Below are positions 51,633 to 59,428 of a stretch of 64,000 nt of DNA, in pieces (positions within the stretch are counted from its first letter, which is position 1; every line of letters starts with the position of its first letter). Position numbers and translations under genes: made by a program. Below the pieces are notes generated by a model. That model saw only the letters and a program-made list of their open reading frames with translations. It was not told the DNA's origin and searched no databases. The DNA comes from Rhodanobacter ginsengisoli (lineage in GTDB: Bacteria; Pseudomonadota; Gammaproteobacteria; Xanthomonadales; Rhodanobacteraceae). The stretch is from positions 496,001-560,000 of the forward strand of contig NZ_JBHSNF010000001.1 of assembly GCF_042657065.1 (NCBI RefSeq). Direction: 5' to 3'.

Positions 51633-52469
51633 ATGACCGATCCCGTTCGCGCCACGTCTGACGACACCATCCTGGTGCGGATCCGTGGACTGACCACGGT
51701 ACTCAATGGCAAGACCATCTTCGACTCGCTGGACATGGACATCCCGCGCGGCAAGATCACCGCGATCATGGGGCCCAGCGGCACCGGCAAGACCACCCTG
51801 CTCAAGCACATCACCGGGCAGATGCATGCCGATGCCGGCACGATCGAAGTCAACGGCAGCAACGTGGCCGAGCTGTCGCGCGAACAGCTGTACAAGTTGC
51901 GCGAGGGCATCGGTTACCTGTTCCAGAACTCGGCCCTGCTGACCGATTTCGACGTGTTCGAGAATGTCGCCTTTCCGCTGCGTCAGCATACGAAATTGCC
52001 CGAGGTGCTGATCCGCGACGTGGTGTTGCTGAAGCTCCAGGCCGTGGGCCTGCGCGGTGCCGCGCGGCTGACTCCGAGCGAGCTGTCCGGTGGCATGGCG
52101 CGTCGCGTGGCGCTGGCGCGGGCGATCGTGTTCGACCCGATGCTGATCCTGTACGACGAGCCGTTCGTGGGACTCGATCCGGTGGCGCTGAACCAGGTGC
52201 TGAAGTTGATCCGTACGCTGAATCAGACCCTGGGCATTACCAGCGTGCTGGTGGCGCACGAGCTGGCTGCCGTGCGGCAGATCGCCGAGCACGTGCTGCT
52301 CATCGCGAACGGCAAGGTGGTCGCGCAGGGCGACCCGAAGACCATCGCCGACGATGGTTCGCCGTGGACGCGGCAGTTCTTCGGCGGCGAAGCGGACGGC
52401 CCCGTGCCGTTCCAGTATCCGGCGGACGATTACGCACAGGCACTGGGTTTTTCCGGAGTCGCGAAATGA
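51633..52469 (+). CDS. mlaF: Mla ABC transporter ATPase MlaF
   Basis: 278 residues. Walker A IMGPSGTGKTTLLKHITGQ, Q-loop LFQNSALLTDFDVFENV, signature LSGGMARRVALARAI and Walker B LILYDEPFVGLDP. Powers phospholipid movement between inner and outer membranes with MlaE, D and B. Start ATG 51633. The stop overlaps mlaE by ATGA. Confidence 0.95.
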   Translation: MTDPVRATSDDTILVRIRGLTTVLNGKTIFDSLDMDIPRGKITAIMGPSGTGKTTLLKHITGQMHADAGTIEVNGSNVAELSREQLYKLREGIGYLFQNSALLTDFDVFENVAFPLRQHTKLPEVLIRDVVLLKLQAVGLRGAARLTPSELSGGMARRVALARAIVFDPMLILYDEPFVGLDPVALNQVLKLIRTLNQTLGITSVLVAHELAAVRQIAEHVLLIANGKVVAQGDPKTIADDGSPWTRQFFGGEADGPVPFQYPADDYAQALGFSGVAK

Positions 52470-53242
52470 ACCGGTACACGCCGCAAGGCAACAACGTAGT
52501 GACCCAGGCGCTGACGCAAATCGGTGGTTGCGGTCTGTTCCTGCTGACCTTGCTGGCGGCGGTTCCGCGCAGTTTGCGTTACTTCCGCGAGACCATCCGC
52601 CAGCTCTGGTTTGTCGGTGCGATGAGCCTGACCATCATCATGGTCTGCGGCCTGTTCGTCGGCATGGTGCTGATGCTGCAGCTGTATCACGTGCTGTCGA
52701 TCTTCGGCGGTACCTCGGCCAGCGGCATGGTGGTGGCATTGGCGGTCTATCGAGAGCTGGGTCCGGTGATCACGGCGCTGCTGTTCGCCGGCCGTGCCGG
52801 CACGTCGATCACCGCCGAGATCGGCCTGATGCGCGCCACCGACCAGATCGATGCGATGGAATTGATGGCGGTCGATCCGGTCGCCTACGTGGCCACGCCG
52901 CGCTTCCTGGCCGGTCTGATCGCGATGCCGCTGCTGTGCTGCGTATTCTGCGCGATGGCGATATTCGGCGGCCATCTGGTTGGCGTGACCTGGCTGGGCA
53001 TCGACAACGGTACGTTCTGGTCGAACATGACGGCGCAAGTGGACGTGCACACCGATATCGTCAACGGCGTGCTGCTGAAGAGCCTGGCGTTCGGCGCGGT
53101 GGTGTCCCTGATCGCGGTGTACCAGGGCTTCACCACGCCACCGACCAGCGAGGGTGTGGCCTACGCCACCACCCGCACCGTGGTCGCCTCGTCGATCGCG
53201 ATCCTGGCGCTGGATTTCGTACTGACCGCCTTCCTGATGTGA
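52466..53242 (+). CDS. mlaE: Mla permease MlaE
   Basis: 258 residues, about five helices. VVALAVYRELGPVITALLFA, GRAGTSITAEIGLMRATDQI and MELMAVDPVAYVATPRFLAG are the MlaE permease signatures. Forms the membrane core of MlaFEDB. Coupled to mlaF by a 4-base overlap. Confidence 0.95.
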   Translation: MNRYTPQGNNVVTQALTQIGGCGLFLLTLLAAVPRSLRYFRETIRQLWFVGAMSLTIIMVCGLFVGMVLMLQLYHVLSIFGGTSASGMVVALAVYRELGPVITALLFAGRAGTSITAEIGLMRATDQIDAMELMAVDPVAYVATPRFLAGLIAMPLLCCVFCAMAIFGGHLVGVTWLGIDNGTFWSNMTAQVDVHTDIVNGVLLKSLAFGAVVSLIAVYQGFTTPPTSEGVAYATTRTVVASSIAILALDFVLTAFLM

Positions 53243-53294
53243 CTGCCGCCATGACCATTACCGTTATTTCCCATCGTTCATCGAGGATCGTGCC

Positions 53295-54143
53295 GTGAGC
53301 CAACAGAGAAGTTCCTATGCCGTCGGCACCGGTCTGTTCATCGTGCTGGGCTTTACCGCCCTGGCTTACCTGGCGACGCAGACCAGTTCGGTGGCGAACG
53401 TGCATCAGGGCGACAGCTACAGCGTCGATGCGCGGTTCACCAACATCGGCCAGCTGAAAGAACGCGCGCCGGTGAAGATTGCCGGCGTCCGGGTCGGCCA
53501 GGTGCAGTCGATCACGCTGACGCCGGGTCACGACGTGGCCGAAGTGCAGCTGTCGATCGACAAGAAGTACGACCACATTCCGCAGGATTCGGTGGCGACC
53601 ATCTTCACCAGCGGTCTGCTGGGTGACCAGTACGTCGGTATCGAGTACGGCAGTTCGAAGCAGGTGGTGGCGGCCGGTGGCACGCTGGCACGCACGAAGT
53701 CCTCCCAGCCGCTGGAGGAGATGCTGGGCAAGTTCTTCGGCGCAGGCGGCGTGGCCGACAATATCGGTGGCACCTATACGGTGAAGGCGAACTTCACCAA
53801 TGTCGGCACGTTGTCTGCCGGCGCACCGGTGAAGATGGCCGGTGTGGCGATCGGCAGCGTGCAGTCGGTGCATGCCGATCCGGTCAAGCTGAATGCCGAG
53901 GTCGTGATGGCGATCGACAAGCGCTACAACCAGATTCCGGACGATTCGGCTGCCGCGGTGTTCACCAGCGGTTTGATCGGGAGCCAGTATGTTGCGATCC
54001 AGCCCGGCGGTTCGCCGGACGCGCTCAAGAATGGTGACGAGATGATCCTGACCCAGTCGGCGATGCAACTGGAGGACCTTATCGGCAAATTCCTGGTCAA
54101 TGGTTCGCCCAGTGACAAAAAAGACGCCGGCAACGGCAAATAG
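53295..54143 (+). CDS. mlaD: MlaD-type protein with two MCE repeats
   Basis: 282 residues from GTG 53295, against about 180 in E. coli. N-terminal anchor (GTGLFIVLGFTALAYLA). Two similar units follow: about 42-148 (ARFTNIGQLKERAPVKIAGV, IFTSGLLGDQYVGIEYG) and 160-268 (ANFTNVGTLSAGAPVKMAGV, VFTSGLIGSQYVAIQPG). Each is an MCE domain plus a K-F segment. MCE rings pass lipids through a central pore; the doubled form should make a taller ring or a hexamer of two layers. Inference from sequence only. Confidence 0.92.
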   Translation: MSQQRSSYAVGTGLFIVLGFTALAYLATQTSSVANVHQGDSYSVDARFTNIGQLKERAPVKIAGVRVGQVQSITLTPGHDVAEVQLSIDKKYDHIPQDSVATIFTSGLLGDQYVGIEYGSSKQVVAAGGTLARTKSSQPLEEMLGKFFGAGGVADNIGGTYTVKANFTNVGTLSAGAPVKMAGVAIGSVQSVHADPVKLNAEVVMAIDKRYNQIPDDSAAAVFTSGLIGSQYVAIQPGGSPDALKNGDEMILTQSAMQLEDLIGKFLVNGSPSDKKDAGNGK

Positions 54144-54195
54144 CCTGATTTCCCCACCGGCTCGCATTGAGCCGGTTCTGCTGAAGGAGTTACCC

Positions 54196-54882
54196 ATGTT
54201 GCGCAGACTGGCCCTTGCCGCCGCCCTCGCGTTCGCTTGCGTGGTCGCCGTCCCCGCGATCGCCCAGGATACCGTCCCGGTTGCCGCACCGACGGCCGCC
54301 ACCCAGTTGCAGACCCCGGCGCAGATCGTGCAGGGCATTGCCGATCAGCTGGCCACCGCGATCGACGGCCACCGCGACGAGCTGAAGCACAACCGGGAGA
54401 AGTTGATCAGCATCATCGACGAAGTGTTCCTTCCGCACTTCGACCTCGATTATGCGTCGATCCTGGTGCTCGGCCAGCACGCCCGGGAAGCCACTCCGGC
54501 CGAGCGCGAGCGCTTTGCCAGGGCGTTCTACAATTCGATCACGCACCGCTACGCGGAGGGCCTGCTCAACTACACCCGTGGCCGGGTCAAGGTGCTTCCG
54601 TTCAAGGGTGACCTCAACGACAAGCGCACGGTGGTGCGCACGCAGGTGGTGCTGGACGACGGGAAGCTGGTGTCGATCGACTATGCCTTCCGCAAGAGCC
54701 GCAGCGGCGACTGGAAGGCCTATGACGTGATCATCGAAGGTATCTCCTATGTCACCAATTATCGCAACCAGGTGGATGCGGAGATCCGCAAGGTCGGTAT
54801 CGACCAGTTGATCACGAATCTCGAAACCCAGGGCGAAAAGGCACTGGAGATCATGGACAAGGAAAACAGGGAAGCGAAGTGA
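54196..54882 (+). CDS. mlaC: Periplasmic lipid carrier MlaC
   Basis: 228-residue precursor with signal peptide ALAAALAFACVVAVPAIAQ. The mature part has EVFLPHFDLDYASILVLGQH and FYNSITHRYAEGLLNYTRGR, the MlaC fold. Shuttles phospholipid between MlaA and MlaFEDB. AAGGAG is before ATG 54196. The stop overlaps the mlaB GTG. Confidence 0.94.
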   Translation: MLRRLALAAALAFACVVAVPAIAQDTVPVAAPTAATQLQTPAQIVQGIADQLATAIDGHRDELKHNREKLISIIDEVFLPHFDLDYASILVLGQHAREATPAERERFARAFYNSITHRYAEGLLNYTRGRVKVLPFKGDLNDKRTVVRTQVVLDDGKLVSIDYAFRKSRSGDWKAYDVIIEGISYVTNYRNQVDAEIRKVGIDQLITNLETQGEKALEIMDKENREAK

Positions 54883-55187
54883 CGGCCATCGACGGGTTCC
54901 AACTGGATACCGCCGCCCCCGGAAGGCTTGGGGTGAGCGGGGTGCTGAGCTTCGACACCGCCGCCGCGGCCCTGCAGGCGATCGAGGCTGCGCTGGCCGC
55001 TGCGGCCGGGACCGTGGTGGAACTCGACCTGGCCGGCCTCGATCACAGCGACAGTGCCGGCCTTGCCTGTGTACTGGCGGTGGTGGCCGAGGCCGACCGA
55101 CGCGGGCAGGTGCTGCAGGTGCTCCACATGCCGGAGGGCATGAAGGCATTGGCGCAGGTGTGCGAAGTCGATCGCCTGATGTCCTGA
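54879..55187 (+). CDS. mlaB: STAS domain subunit MlaB
   Basis: 102 residues. LELDLAGLDHSDSAGLACVL is the STAS loop with the usual Ser. Binds MlaF and regulates its ATPase. GTG start overlaps the mlaC stop (GTGA). A strong terminator follows. Confidence 0.88.
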   Translation: MTAIDGFQLDTAAPGRLGVSGVLSFDTAAAALQAIEAALAAAAGTVVELDLAGLDHSDSAGLACVLAVVAEADRRGQVLQVLHMPEGMKALAQVCEVDRLMS

Positions 55188-55212
55188 TCCCGTCTGCCTT
55201 GCACTGAAACAA

Positions 55213-55244
55213 GAGAAAGGGGCCGATCGGCCCCTTTCTCTTTT
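55213..55244. terminator. Intrinsic terminator between mlaB and mlaA
   Basis: A 28-base perfect palindrome (55213-55240), arms GAGAAAGGGGCC and GGCCCCTTTCTC around GATC, with TTTT following. Positioned to stop mlaB reading; on the other strand only a short T-rich tail follows, but it can also serve convergent mlaA. Confidence 0.85.
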
Positions 55245-55256
55245 CGAGCCCGCCGA

Positions 55257-56084
55257 TCAGTGCTTGGCGGGTTGCTCCACGTGCTTGTTCTCCCACTGGT
55301 GCTGCTGGTCGAGCAACTGTTCGGGATCGAAGTCCGGGGTATCCAGACCCTGCATCTGCTGGATGATCTCCATGGGCGGGTTGCCGTCGTAGATCTTGTA
55401 CAGGCGTTGCTGCCGGTACGCGTCGCGGATGAACACGTAAGGATCATAGGCCGATTGCAGGAAGCTCTCGGCGTCGATCCCCCGCGAACGCAGGGTCACC
55501 AGATACATCGCCTGCGGCAGATACTGCAGGCCGTTGTAATGATGATTGTTGGCAAACAGGACCAGCGGGTCGAAGAAATAACCGTCGACGGGTGTGCGCC
55601 AGATATCGCGTGCGGTGCTGGGACCCAGGAACGGCACCATCAGGAAGTCGCCCTCCGGCGCACCCCAGCGAGCCAGGGTGATGCCGAAGTCATTGTCCTC
55701 CAGTGGCAGGCCGAGCTGACTGGCGGGATCGAAGAAGCCGCCGATGCCCAGGGTCAGGTTGACCAGGAACCGACTGGTGCTCTGCAGCGCCTGCTTGGGG
55801 CGCGCCTGCAGCAGGTCGTTGGCAACCGTGACCGGCATGCGGATATTGGTGAAGAAGTCGCTGAACGAGCGACGCACCGGCGGATTGGTCACCTTGCGAT
55901 AGCCCATGGCGACCGGCCGAATGACGGCCTTGTCCAGCGTGTCGTTGAACTTGTAGGCGCCGCGATTGAATTTTTCCAGCGGATCGTCGGTACGCGGCTT
56001 GGCGATGGTGCAGCCGGTCAACAAGACGATTGCCAGCACGGGCAACCAGCGGCTCAGGGAGGAAAGTCGTAGCTGTAGGGACAT
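55257..56084 (-). CDS. mlaA: Outer membrane lipoprotein MlaA
   Basis: 275 residues from ATG 56084. Signal with lipobox LLTGC (IVLLTGCTIAKPRTDDPLEK). FNRGAYKFNDTLDKAVIRPV, INPPVRRSFSDF-like block, GIGGFFDPASQLGLP and DFGITLARWGAPEGDFLMVP are VacJ/MlaA signatures. It removes surface phospholipids with porins. Convergent with mlaFEDCB; the longer frame to 56147 is not lipoprotein-like. Confidence 0.94.
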   Translation of the reverse strand: MSLQLRLSSLSRWLPVLAIVLLTGCTIAKPRTDDPLEKFNRGAYKFNDTLDKAVIRPVAMGYRKVTNPPVRRSFSDFFTNIRMPVTVANDLLQARPKQALQSTSRFLVNLTLGIGGFFDPASQLGLPLEDNDFGITLARWGAPEGDFLMVPFLGPSTARDIWRTPVDGYFFDPLVLFANNHHYNGLQYLPQAMYLVTLRSRGIDAESFLQSAYDPYVFIRDAYRQQRLYKIYDGNPPMEIIQQMQGLDTPDFDPEQLLDQQHQWENKHVEQPAKH

Positions 56085-56280
56085 TGGGTGCCGGGGATTG
56101 ATGTCGGGGACAGCATTAAGTGTACTGTCTGGTTTTATATCTTGCACGGCTTTCGTTGTGCTTTCGCAAGAGCCGATCCATGGTCAGCCCACCATCATAC
56201 GCGTCAGCCGCATTGCCAGCAAAGAAGCCGCTGGCTACACTGTCAGACCATATAAGTTATTTATTCTTAGAGGATTTCGC

Positions 56281-56571
56281 ATGGCACGTATTACCGTGGA
56301 AGACTGCCTCGAGGTGGTCGACAACCGTTTCGAGCTGGTGCTGATGGCGACCAAGCGTGCGCGCCAGCTGGAAAAGGGCGCCGAGCCGGCTGTCAATCCC
56401 GATCACGACAAGCCGACCGTGCTGGCGCTGCGCGAGATCGCCGCCCGCCGCATCGACCAGGCCACGATCGACCAGATCGACAAGGCCGAGCGGGAGCGTG
56501 CCGAGCGCGAGGCGCTGGAGTGGGCTGCGGCCGAGGTTGACGACGATCTGTCCAAGGGTGGCGACGACTGA
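56281..56571 (+). CDS. rpoZ: RNA polymerase omega subunit
   Basis: 96 residues. MARITVEDCLEVVDNRFELV, LMATKRARQLEKGAEP and PTVLALREIAARRI are standard for omega. TAGAGGATTTCGC is upstream of the ATG. Omega also forms part of a ppGpp site on polymerase, which suits its position next to spoT. Confidence 0.96.
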   Translation: MARITVEDCLEVVDNRFELVLMATKRARQLEKGAEPAVNPDHDKPTVLALREIAARRIDQATIDQIDKAERERAEREALEWAAAEVDDDLSKGGDD

Positions 56572-56697
56572 TGGAAGGCGACTGCTGTAGCGCGCGGTTC
56601 TTTCATGCCGGTGGATCCGGTATGACGGCGTGCGCGCGCATGGCGGTCGTTGGTGGTTCGTGCCGCGGGGTAGGCGCCTGACTCGGCGCCAGCATCC

Positions 56698-58866
56698 ATG
56701 ACTGCGGCGACTCATTCCGCTTCTGCCGACATGTCCGCGCTGCCGCCCTATGTGCTGGCGCTGAAAGAGCGCATTGCCTACCTGTCCGACGCGCAGGTCG
56801 AGCGGGTGTTGCGCGCGTTCGAGATCGGGGCCAAGGCGCATGCCGGGCAGGAGCGCAAGAGCGGCGAGCCCTACATCACCCATCCCGTGGCCGTGGCCGG
56901 CATCCTGGCCGAACTCGGGCTGGATGCCGAGACGATCATCGCGGCGATCCTGCATGACACGCTGGAAGACACCGAGCTCAGCCGGGAGGCCTTGGCGGCC
57001 GAGTTCGGTGAGGTCGTGGCCGAGCTGGTCGACGGCGTCACCAAGCTCGACAAGATGCGCTTCGGCAGCCGTCAGGAGGCGGATGCGGAAAGTTTCCGCA
57101 AGATGCTGCTGGCGATGGCGCGCGACATCCGGGTGATCCTGATCAAGCTGGCCGATCGGCTGCACAACATGCGCACCCTGGGTGCCAAGGACGCGGACTC
57201 CCGTCGCCGGATCGCGCGCGAGACGCTGGAAATCTTCGCCCCGATCGCGCAGCGGCTGGGCATGAACAAGTTCAAGGCGGAGCTGCAGGACCTGGGTTTC
57301 CGCGCCCTGTATCCGGATCGTTACCGCGTGATCAGCGAGCGCATCCGGGCCGCGATCGGCAACCGCCGCGAGGCGATGGGCAGGATCGAGACGGCGCTGT
57401 CGACGAGGCTCTCCGACGAGCACCTGTCAGCGCATGTGGTGGGGCGAATCAAATCGCCCTGGAGCATCTATTCGAAGATGCGCGGCGAGCACAAGAGTTT
57501 CACGCAGCTGATGGACGTCTACGGTTTTCGCGTGGTCGTCGATAGCGCGACCAGCTGCTACATGGCGCTCGGCGTCGTGCATGCGCTGTACAAGCCGGTG
57601 GACAAGCGCTTCAAGGATTTCATCGCGATTCCCAAGGCGAACGGATACCAGTCGCTGCATACCGTGCTGCTGGGGCCGTTCGGTGCGCCGATCGAGGTGC
57701 AGATCCGGACCGCCGAGATGGATTCCGTCGCCGAGCGTGGCGTGGCCGCGCACTGGGCCTACAAGACCGACAGCGGTCCGGCCAACAGCGCGCAGGCGCG
57801 GGCGCGCGAATGGCTGTCCTCGATGGTCGACAGCTCGGCGAACACGGTTTCCTCGTCGGAGTTCATCGAGAACGTCAAGATCGACCTGTTTCCCGACGAG
57901 GTCTACCTGTTCACGCCGCGCGGCGACATCCTCTCGCTGCCGCGCAACGCCACCGCGCTGGATTTCGCCTACGCCGTGCATACCGATGTCGGCGATCACG
58001 CCGTCGCCGCGCGGGTCGACAAGAAACTGCTGCCACTGCGCACGCGGCTGGAATCCGGTCAGCTGGTGGAAATCATCACCGCGCCGTCGGCGGTGCCGAA
58101 TCCGGCGTGGCTGGAGGTGGTGGTCACCGGCAAGGCGCGCACCGCGATCCGGCAGTACCTGAAGCACCTGCAGCACGAGGATGCGGTCGACTTCGGTCAT
58201 CGCATGCTCGATCGCGCGCTGGATGCGCAGGGCAGCAGTCTGGACGGCATTCCGGCGGCCGTGCTGGATCGCTTCCTCGAGACCTCCAAGCTCAAGCGGC
58301 TGGAGGAGCTCCTGTCGGACATCGCGCTGGGCAATCGCATGCCCGACGTGGTGGCCAGCCAGCTGCTGGGTTCGCGTCGCAAGAAGGCCACCGGGACGAA
58401 ACAGGCAACGTCGCCCGTGCAGGAAAAAATTCGCATCACCGGTGCCGAACGAGGCGTGCTCAGCTTTGCCAACTGCTGCCATCCGCTGCCGGGCGACGAC
58501 ATCATCGGTTACCTGTCGTCGGGCAAGGGCATCGTGGTGCATCGCGAGGAATGCCCGAACGTGGTCGAGCTGCGCAAGTCGCCGGAGCGTTGCGTCGGGA
58601 TCGAATGGGATCGTGGCGTCCAGGGCGACTATCGCGCGGAACTGCGCATCGAGGTGATCAATCGCCCGGGCGTGCTGGCCACCGTGGCCGCGGCGATTGC
58701 CGCGGCCGATTCGAATATCGAGAACGTGGAATATGTGGAGCGCGATGCGTCGGCCGCGACGCTGCTGTTTGCGATGGAAGTGAAGAGCCGCAAGCACCTC
58801 GCCGACGTGATCCGTCGCGTGCGTCGTACCGGCGTGGTCAGCGGGGCCTATCGCTACCCGCTGTGA
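56698..58866 (+). CDS. spoT: Bifunctional (p)ppGpp synthase/hydrolase
   Basis: 722 residues in RelA/SpoT order: HD hydrolase (HAGQERKSGEPYITHP, AAILHDTLEDTELS), synthase (DVYGFRVVVDSATSCYMALG, IPKANGYQSLHTVLLGPFGA), TGS (DLFPDEVYLFTPRGDILSL), conserved Cys region (SFANCCHPLPGDDIIGY) and a C-terminal ACT. An active HD and synthase both appear intact, unlike RelA. Controls the stringent response. Begins 126 bases after rpoZ. Confidence 0.95.
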   Translation: MTAATHSASADMSALPPYVLALKERIAYLSDAQVERVLRAFEIGAKAHAGQERKSGEPYITHPVAVAGILAELGLDAETIIAAILHDTLEDTELSREALAAEFGEVVAELVDGVTKLDKMRFGSRQEADAESFRKMLLAMARDIRVILIKLADRLHNMRTLGAKDADSRRRIARETLEIFAPIAQRLGMNKFKAELQDLGFRALYPDRYRVISERIRAAIGNRREAMGRIETALSTRLSDEHLSAHVVGRIKSPWSIYSKMRGEHKSFTQLMDVYGFRVVVDSATSCYMALGVVHALYKPVDKRFKDFIAIPKANGYQSLHTVLLGPFGAPIEVQIRTAEMDSVAERGVAAHWAYKTDSGPANSAQARAREWLSSMVDSSANTVSSSEFIENVKIDLFPDEVYLFTPRGDILSLPRNATALDFAYAVHTDVGDHAVAARVDKKLLPLRTRLESGQLVEIITAPSAVPNPAWLEVVVTGKARTAIRQYLKHLQHEDAVDFGHRMLDRALDAQGSSLDGIPAAVLDRFLETSKLKRLEELLSDIALGNRMPDVVASQLLGSRRKKATGTKQATSPVQEKIRITGAERGVLSFANCCHPLPGDDIIGYLSSGKGIVVHREECPNVVELRKSPERCVGIEWDRGVQGDYRAELRIEVINRPGVLATVAAAIAAADSNIENVEYVERDASAATLLFAMEVKSRKHLADVIRRVRRTGVVSGAYRYPL

Positions 58867-58950
58867 AGCGGGCACCGGCGAAATCGGCGAAGCCGCTACC
58901 GACCCCCGGTCTCGTCCTACAATCGGGCTTTCCATCATGCGAGGTTGCCC

Positions 58951-59334
58951 ATGTCCCGCAGCACGATCTTCACCGAGCAGGCGCCGGCCGCGATCGGCCC
59001 TTATTCGCAGGCCGTGCGCGCTGGCAACACGGTGTACTTTTCCGGCCAGATTCCGCTCGATCCGGCCACCGCGGCGCTGGTCGACGGCGACATCACGATC
59101 CAGGCGCGGCGGGTGTTCGACAATCTCGATGCCGTCGCCAGGGCCGCCGGCGGTTCGCTGGCGCAGATCGTGCGGGTCGGCATCTATGTCACCGATCTGG
59201 CGAATTTCGCCGCGGTCAATGCGGTGATGGCCGAATACTTCCAGCAACCCTATCCGGCGCGTTCCACCATCGAGGTGTCCGGCCTGCCGAAGGCCGCCCA
59301 GGTCGAGGTCGATGCGGTGATGGTATTGCCCTGA
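58951..59334 (+). CDS. ridA: RidA family imine/enamine deaminase
   Basis: 127 residues. APAAIGPYSQAVRAGNTVYF, FDNLDAVARAAGGSLAQIVR and YPARSTIEVSGLPKAAQVEV hold the trimer active-site residues, including the Arg near the end. Detoxifies 2-aminoacrylate. ATG 58951 is preferred; the TTG at 58945 is not needed. Confidence 0.94.
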   Translation: MSRSTIFTEQAPAAIGPYSQAVRAGNTVYFSGQIPLDPATAALVDGDITIQARRVFDNLDAVARAAGGSLAQIVRVGIYVTDLANFAAVNAVMAEYFQQPYPARSTIEVSGLPKAAQVEVDAVMVLP

Positions 59335-59356
59335 TCGGGATGGTCTGATTGCTCCA

Positions 59357-59392
59357 GCCGGCTTGCACCGACAGCCCCTGTCGGCGTCCGGC
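59357..59392. repeat. Stem-loop upstream of recG
   Basis: CCGACAG-CCC-CTGTCGG (59368-59384) inside an outer GCCGG/CCGGC pairing. No T-run on either strand, so not a typical terminator. Confidence 0.4.
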
Positions 59393-59428
59393 TTACGGCA
59401 ACGAGCGTCGCTCGGTTAGGCTTGCGTC

